Assembly: GCA_038496445.1 (NCBI GenBank)
Contig: JALMLS010000211.1
Span: 1-64,000 of the forward strand
DNA: 64,000 nucleotides
DNA from: Trichosphaerium sp. ATCC 40318
Lineage: Eukaryota; Discosea; Flabellinia; Trichosidae
Reading direction: 5' to 3'
Positions 59,200-64,000 of the stretch are shown piece after piece. The position numbers were made by a program, and so were the translations under genes. The notes beneath the pieces were generated by a model. That model had not been told where the DNA came from. It worked only from the letters and a program-made list of their open reading frames with translations, and made no database searches. How positions within the stretch are numbered: the stretch's first letter is position 1; each line of letters starts with the position of its first letter.

Positions 59200-59732
59200 T
59201 CTGTCGATGTTGTCTTTTTATCAGCCGTTCCTGTGATACATTAATTGCGGATTGTTTAGTAAGGGCTCGGGCTATACTGTAATAAACTATGTTACCGTTT
59301 TGGCAGGTTTGAAGTAAACGCAGCAGGGAACGGATTAAAATAATGCAAAAGCACAAAATCAGAAATAACACATGCACTGCAATGACATCCAGTACAATCA
59401 GATAGAAATATCACTATTTCCTATTTCTTACCGTTTGAATATCAAAAGACACTACAAGGCTTCTAAGGATGCTATAAGTTTGAACGACTGCAACGGTTTG
59501 ACTGTTTGACGGTTAGTTGACTATCAGTGACATACGCGAGAATCCTTAGTCTACAAGTAGTTCTATTTATCCAATGTGCTTGTGTTACGCGAATCCTTAT
59601 CCAACAACGAAGAAAGGGGGTATAGCAATATCTTTTTTATTTGTTACAATTGCAACCATTCCTCTGGGAGGAGAGCACAACAATATGTACCCCTTTGTAC
59701 GATTTTTTCTATGATTACATTCGATATCAACA
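59200..59732. other. Intergenic region
   Basis: About 530 bases upstream of LIN9 and downstream of the orphan gene. No exon is supported, although both strands have short open frames. Confidence 0.5.
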
Positions 59733-60655
59733 TTACATGTCAACACCGTGTTTTGCGCGTAAAGCCCCAACGGCTGAGCTAAAGTCGTGGAATTCAGCTA
59801 GTATCTCATCTGGTTGTACCTACATAATATTAGCAAGCGTGTCAGAGGAAAAGTATAACAGACAAGGAATTTGGAAGGCTAAATGCAACTCTGAGATACT
59901 TCAAACGCTTAGGACGTACACTAGATGGCTTTTCATCCGCAATGAGTGCAAACACTTTTCTTAGAGCGCTTACGCGCTTACTGTGTTTACCATTAAATTC
60001 CTTCACAGTCTCTTTTAAGAAAGAGGCTATTTTCTTCCGTGTTGATGTCTAATAAACAATGTTGTAAATCAAAATGACGGAAGTTTTTTAAGTACATTGT
60101 CCGTGTGTTTATGGAATACAGCAAAGCTGACACGCCCATAGCTTGTACTCACAAGCCTTATCTTTCTATTCCACACCTTTTTACGACGTGGATTACGCGA
60201 TGGTCGTCTCTGTTTAATTTTTTTTAATTAGCTAATTGTAAATGATAAAATGGGTGTATGTTTTAATGTGTTTTCGCTGTAGTAGTACCTTAGAGCCAGG
60301 AAAACCACTCGTCATCTAAACGGATTAGATCAATTCACTGTAAAAACGCGTACTTTTGGCGTTACGCAGCTAACGTTCACTGCAGGCTCAAATACAACTT
60401 CATGTACACCTAAATATTGTGTTAACAGGTTAGATTGGCTGATACTGTACCTTTGGCGCCCATATCACCAGCTATTTGGGAGAATGACCGAATTAATTTA
60501 GTTATATCATTGGAAGAGGTTGTAGCGCTCTTTTCCCAATGGTAGATCTTGTCAAAGAGACATACAGCTGTGTCAGTGTGATAGCCCACCACCCGAAGGA
60601 GGAGAGGTTGTCCTTTATTCCTCCGTATGGCCACCGTTGCACACCTCGTTTGCAA
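59733..60655 (-). CDS. Unknown multi-exon protein, start unresolved
   Basis: Exons chain cleanly to a TAA at 59733-59735: CATVAIRRNKGQPLLLRVVG, YHTDTAVCLFDKIYHWEKSA, ITKLIRSFSQIAGDMGAKG, then VHEVVFEPAVNVSCVTPK, MTSGFPGSKRRPSRNPRRKK, VWNRKIRL, STRKKIASFLKETVKEFNGK, and a final exon VQPDEILAEFHDFSSAVGAL ending HGVDM. All junctions keep frame with GTACAG, GTACGC, GTACTA, GTGAGT and GTACGT donors. The coordinate 60655 is only the edge of the clear frame, and the codon there is TTG. An ATG at about 60695 would connect only through a 22-base intron. The middle is very basic (nuclear-localisation-like). I do not recognise the family. Confidence 0.6.
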
Positions 60656-60778
60656 GTAGTAAGGTGCTGTAGTTTTCGTGTTTACTACCGCACATGGCTT
60701 TTTTGAAAACAGACGACTTTGAATTTTTCCGTAGCATTTTTTAGCGTCAATTGAACTCCCTTCGTGCCCACACCAACC
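60656..60778. promoter_or_regulatory. Divergent promoter / leader, orphan gene and cold-shock gene
   Basis: Only 123 bases separate the clear minus-strand frame from the plus-strand ATG at 60779. The interval must hold both leaders and possibly the true first codon of the minus-strand gene. Confidence 0.5.
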
Positions 60779-61524
60779 ATGAAACTATTCCAAAGATTCA
60801 CAGCCATCAACACAGCCAGAACTGCTGCCGTACACCGCCCTTCTGTGCAAACACGCACATTCAAGACCAGCGCTGTCCTCAATGAACAAGGTACCTACGG
60901 GCTTTACGCTTATTTTCTTCAAATCGTCTGAGTTCATACAAACGTATTCTAATACCATGTAGGAACCATCAAATGGTTCAATGTACGCAAAGGTTACGGT
61001 TTCGTCAAAAGAGACGACCAACAAGATACTTTCGTTCACTTTCAAGGTTAGTAGGAAGCTCCTCACAGCGATTTAATTGTCTAATTATATTAGACGCACA
61101 AGAAGGACGTGACGCACCATGTTTGGTAGAAGGTGATATTATTGAATTTGACATCAGGGAGTTGAAGAAGGGCCCATCTGCAGCCAACTGGAGAATTATC
61201 ACTCGTTAGTGCTTTTATAATTTTTTTTGATTTTTTTTATGTTTGTTTTGAACAAAAAGGCATTCACTCCAACCTACGACGCCACAAATCACTGGAACTT
61301 TGTTGAAATGACCTTTTGATTTTTTTTTTTTTTGCCACTCACTTCAGTTAATCTCGTATTTACGTACAATTGTAGCAAACCCTCTCATCCCTCGACCAAA
61401 CAGAGAACCAAGAACAGAACGCGAACCACGTGGTTACAATGACCGTCGTAACAACCGCGACCATGACGATATGGGCGAAAACATGGACGACATGGGTGAC
61501 AACATGGGTGATGAGAGAATGTAA
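60779..61524 (+). CDS. Cold-shock-domain protein with mitochondrial-type leader
   Basis: Four exons. ATG 60779 starts an Arg/Ala/Thr-rich leader without acidic residues ([20 protein letters not shown], then RTFKTSAVL), typical of mitochondrial presequences. The cold-shock domain follows: [19 protein letters not shown] (RNP1-like KGYGFV), DTFVHF (RNP2-like), then [20 protein letters not shown] and ANWRII. It is a complete OB-fold nucleic-acid-binding domain of about 65 residues. The last exon ([16 protein letters not shown]…[19 protein letters not shown]) is an Arg/Asp/Gly/Met-rich disordered tail with four DDMG/DNMG-like units, ending ERM before TAA 61522-61524. Likely binds single-stranded RNA or DNA in mitochondria. 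Confidence 0.88.
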
Positions 61525-61839
61525 TTAATTATTGCTGTTGTTGTATACTCAAAAAATCAATCAAAGGCTTTGCTATTTTTTAAAACACTGCGTAACGTAC
61601 ATTGTTTGAAAGATTTTATTTATTTTTAATGCCACTGAACCAAATGAAAGCGATTTTGGTTTTTTTTTTTGTACACGATGTTTGACACTTTTGGAAATAA
61701 TGTCGTTGCATGATATAATTATTACACGAAGACGTAGAGCAAGAACCACCCTTTTGTTTTTACATACTGGCTTAACTGCGGTTAAGTTTACTTCCTACGT
61801 GGTCACGAAAACAATAGCAGAGAATTAGACGTGGCTGAC
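61525..61839. other. Intergenic region
   Basis: 315 bases between the tandem cold-shock and Sec13 genes; a poly-T run is present, but no gene. Confidence 0.5.
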
Positions 61840-63653
61840 ATGACGACTTCTGTGGTACGTTTAGGACGCTAAATAGAGATAGTTGTAGCGGTTCAACTCT
61901 GTGGAAAAGTTATTTGTTTAAAGTAATGCTTGAAACGCTATATTAAATCCTACATAGACCACCACGCAAGAGTTAGCGAATATTGATACTGAACATGGCG
62001 ATATGATCGTACGAAGTGTAATTTAGCGTATCTAGCTAACGTAACACATAGCATGACGCTCAACTCAACTACTATGGTCGATTACTAGCAACCGCTTCCT
62101 CTGATACCACAATCAAGATTTTTGAAGTGCCAGCTGATCAAAAGCCAAAATTCATCACAGATTTGCGCGGGTGCGTTTACTAATTTACAAAACGCAATAG
62201 AATAGCGAAACAACGACTCTATCTTCACATGATTGCACTGCAACGCTCTAATTCCGCCTACGCATCACAAAAAAACATTTTCATTTTCAAATCTGTAACT
62301 CGTCCAGTTTTACGTCTGATACTAACGTATCCTTCTAGACACAGCGGTGCCGTATGGCAGATTGCTTGGGCGCATCCGAAATTCGGTACTATCTTGGCAT
62401 CATGCTCTTATGATCGTAAAGTATTGGTATGGAAGGAGGGTGCTCCTGGTACGGAACTAAGAAAGACATTTGGTTTTTTGACAAAAAACTTTTGAATTAA
62501 ATTTTTATTTTGTTTTTGAGTTTTTCTCGTTGTATCTTTCGTAAAGTCACTTAGAATACAAATATTTTAATACTTTAGTGTTCTATATGATTTATAATAT
62601 GTATTTAGGAGAGTGGATCCGTATTTACGAGTACACTGACCATAAATTGAGCGTCAACTCTATAAGTTGGGGTCCACATGAATTTGGAAGACTTTGCTTA
62701 ATTTGTGGGTCTTCTGATGGATTTATTTCAGTCCATACACATCAAGTACATACTACACATAATTTTTAGTTAACTGAGAGTAATTGTAAGTTGTCTAATT
62801 TTATAAAAAGGAGGGAAGTACTTGGGATGTAAAAACATTTGAAGGACATAAATTAGGCGTCAACTCAGTCTCATGGGCTTCTCCTCACACTCCAACATCA
62901 TTACTTGACGCTTCAGGTTCTCAACCAGCACATGTCAAAAGATTTGTTACTGGTGGATGTGATAACGTTGTGAGGTTGTGGCAGTATGTTGAAGGAGAGG
63001 AGCAACCTTGGAAACCTCAGGTTCGATACGAAAAAAACCCAAGAAAACTAATTTGTTTTTTAGGCAGAACTAACTGGTCATGCTGATTGGGTAAGAGATG
63101 TAGCTTGGGCGCCTAACATAGGTCTACCAACAGACACTATCGCATCATGCTCTCAGGTACTATTTGAGCTGTTAATAACGCAGTTTTACTGCTTTCATTT
63201 CAGTTAATTAACCAGTTTTTTAAATAGGATGGTACAGTGTTTATTTGGACTTGTGACGCCAATTCTACTGAATGGAACAGAAAAGAACTCCCTAGAAAGC
63301 ACAAGGTATGTTTTTTTTATTTATTGAATTGCAGTTATTTTTTTGTGGCTTGAAGTTCGTGTGAAGATGTTGTTTGTTTGCTTATTTTTTGTGGTAATAG
63401 GATGTTGTTTGGCGTGTAAGTTGGTCTGTTACTGGTAATATTTTGGCAGTTTCTGGAGGAGATAATAAAGTATCGTTGTGGAAGGAATCCTTGGATGTAC
63501 GTGGTCTTGCTTGGAAGTTTTTGAAATTTTTTTCTGCGGAAAGGTTTCCTTCTATTTTGATCAATTTTTGTCTTTTTTGTTTATGATATTAATTATCTAT
63601 AGCATGAATGGAAAGCTATTAGTGTCCTAGACCAAGAGAGCCAAGGATTGTAA
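61840..63653 (+). CDS. SEC13: Sec13, COPII coat and nuclear-pore WD40 protein
   Basis: ATG 61840 (MTTSV) splices through many short exons to a WD40 protein of about 310 residues: [196 protein letters not shown] and DNKVSLWKE, ending QESQGL before TAA. The order and wording match Sec13 from yeast to human (HDxxxDYYGxxLATCSSDxT, [27 protein letters not shown]). It forms the outer COPII cage with Sec31 and part of the Nup84/107 complex. Six blades plus the open seventh are as in the family. Confidence 0.95.
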
Positions 63654-64000
63654 AAAATGATCAAAACACAACTGTGAAAATTTTGAAAAAAAAAACCCAA
63701 AAAAACGGAATAAAAGAAAAACTTATTGATATGCATAGTTGTTATCTACGTATTTCTTTTTTTCCGTGGCAGAATTCTTCATGGATTGTGTACAGATATA
63801 AATCACGCTCTTCCTGACAAACTGAAGAGTCCAAAAATCTGACTTCAGCTCAAGTTTTTGGCTAAAAATGGAAGTATTAGACGTTACTTGCCGTTTGGAT
63901 TTTGTGCACAATCATATTGAACAATTAATTGGAAGTTGCTCTATGCCTTTGATTTATACCCTGTAGCACACAATGGAGCGTGGAGTACTTCATCGCAATC
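63654..64000. other. Right-edge region, possible start of another gene
   Basis: About 350 bases after Sec13. A plus-strand ATG at 63869 opens MEVLDVTCRLDFVHNHIEQL but stops at codon 33. It might be a first exon or chance; it cannot be decided at the window edge. Confidence 0.3.

Noticed and set aside
63723-63911. Minus-strand ORF at the right edge.
   Set aside because: Begins with TTG, has no motif and contains poly-Lys runs from poly-T; probably chance.

Overview
This is nuclear DNA from an intron-rich, AT-rich eukaryote. Coding sequence is split by many short introns (mostly about 40-200 bases) with a strong preference for GTACGT or GTAAGT donors and TAG/CAG acceptors. Genes lie close together on both strands, several as divergent pairs 120-310 bases apart. 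The gene set includes Furry, LIN9, GPR107-type 7TM, Galpha, PP2A B'', bZIP, Sec13 and ER FKBP. Land plants are unlikely because of the heterotrimeric Galpha remnant and the surface proteins, and typical Dikarya are unlikely because of LIN9 and Furry together with GPR107. A free-living or parasitic protist (stramenopile, rhizarian, amoebozoan or similar) or an early-diverging opisthokont would fit; I cannot decide which.

Layout. 1-1.4 kb: the 5' end of a basic-tailed protein leaving the window (possibly a centromeric histone H3 tail) and a small SAM-domain gene. 2.9-5.2 kb: an inverted copy of 1.46 kb of the Furry gene fused head to tail to a Galpha fragment that has lost its P-loop half. 5.8-7.9 kb: an F-box/LRR gene with 17 near-identical repeats and one frameshift. 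8.5-18.6 kb (minus): a Furry/PAG1/Mor2 cell-morphogenesis scaffold. 18.8-21.7 kb: a GPR107/108 family Golgi 7TM protein, divergent from Furry. 22.1-23.3 kb (minus): a bZIP factor. 26-29 kb: a C2-domain protein. 29.6-30.9 kb: a secreted, probably GPI-anchored protein with a Pro/Thr/Ser stalk. 31.6-35 kb: a small membrane protein, a pseudogene fragment of a DUF2817/M14-type peptidase, a MITE-like inverted-repeat element and a second F-box/LRR gene. 35.3-41.1 kb (minus): two tandem paralogous cell-surface proteins with signal peptide, Cys-rich modules, Pro/Thr stalk and one membrane span.

41.8-47 kb: several small genes, including an ER FKBP-type prolyl isomerase with a tail anchor, a small secreted protein and two orphans. 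47.3-49.7 kb: PP2A regulatory subunit B'' with EF-hands. 50.5-51.5 kb: an intronless F-box plus MORN_2-repeat gene of the kind abundant in giant DNA viruses. 51.9-53.6 kb (minus): the intact DUF2817 peptidase whose 3' half is copied at 32.6 kb. 53.9-55.6 kb: a graveyard with a piggyBac-like transposase relic and a decayed MORN_2 gene. 55.6-59.2 kb (minus): LIN9/ALWAYS EARLY of the MuvB/DREAM complex. 59.7-60.7 kb (minus): an orphan multi-exon gene. 60.8-61.5 kb: a cold-shock-domain protein with a mitochondrial-type leader. 61.8-63.7 kb: Sec13.

The most interesting themes are (a) repeat-rich F-box genes of giant-virus style, with few or no introns, sitting in an intron-dense genome; (b) a near-identical inverted Furry duplication that has replaced the 5' half of a Galpha gene and could splice in frame to it; and (c) a marked excess of the palindrome CACGTG across the whole window. 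Exon boundaries and protein lengths were derived by eye and are approximate.
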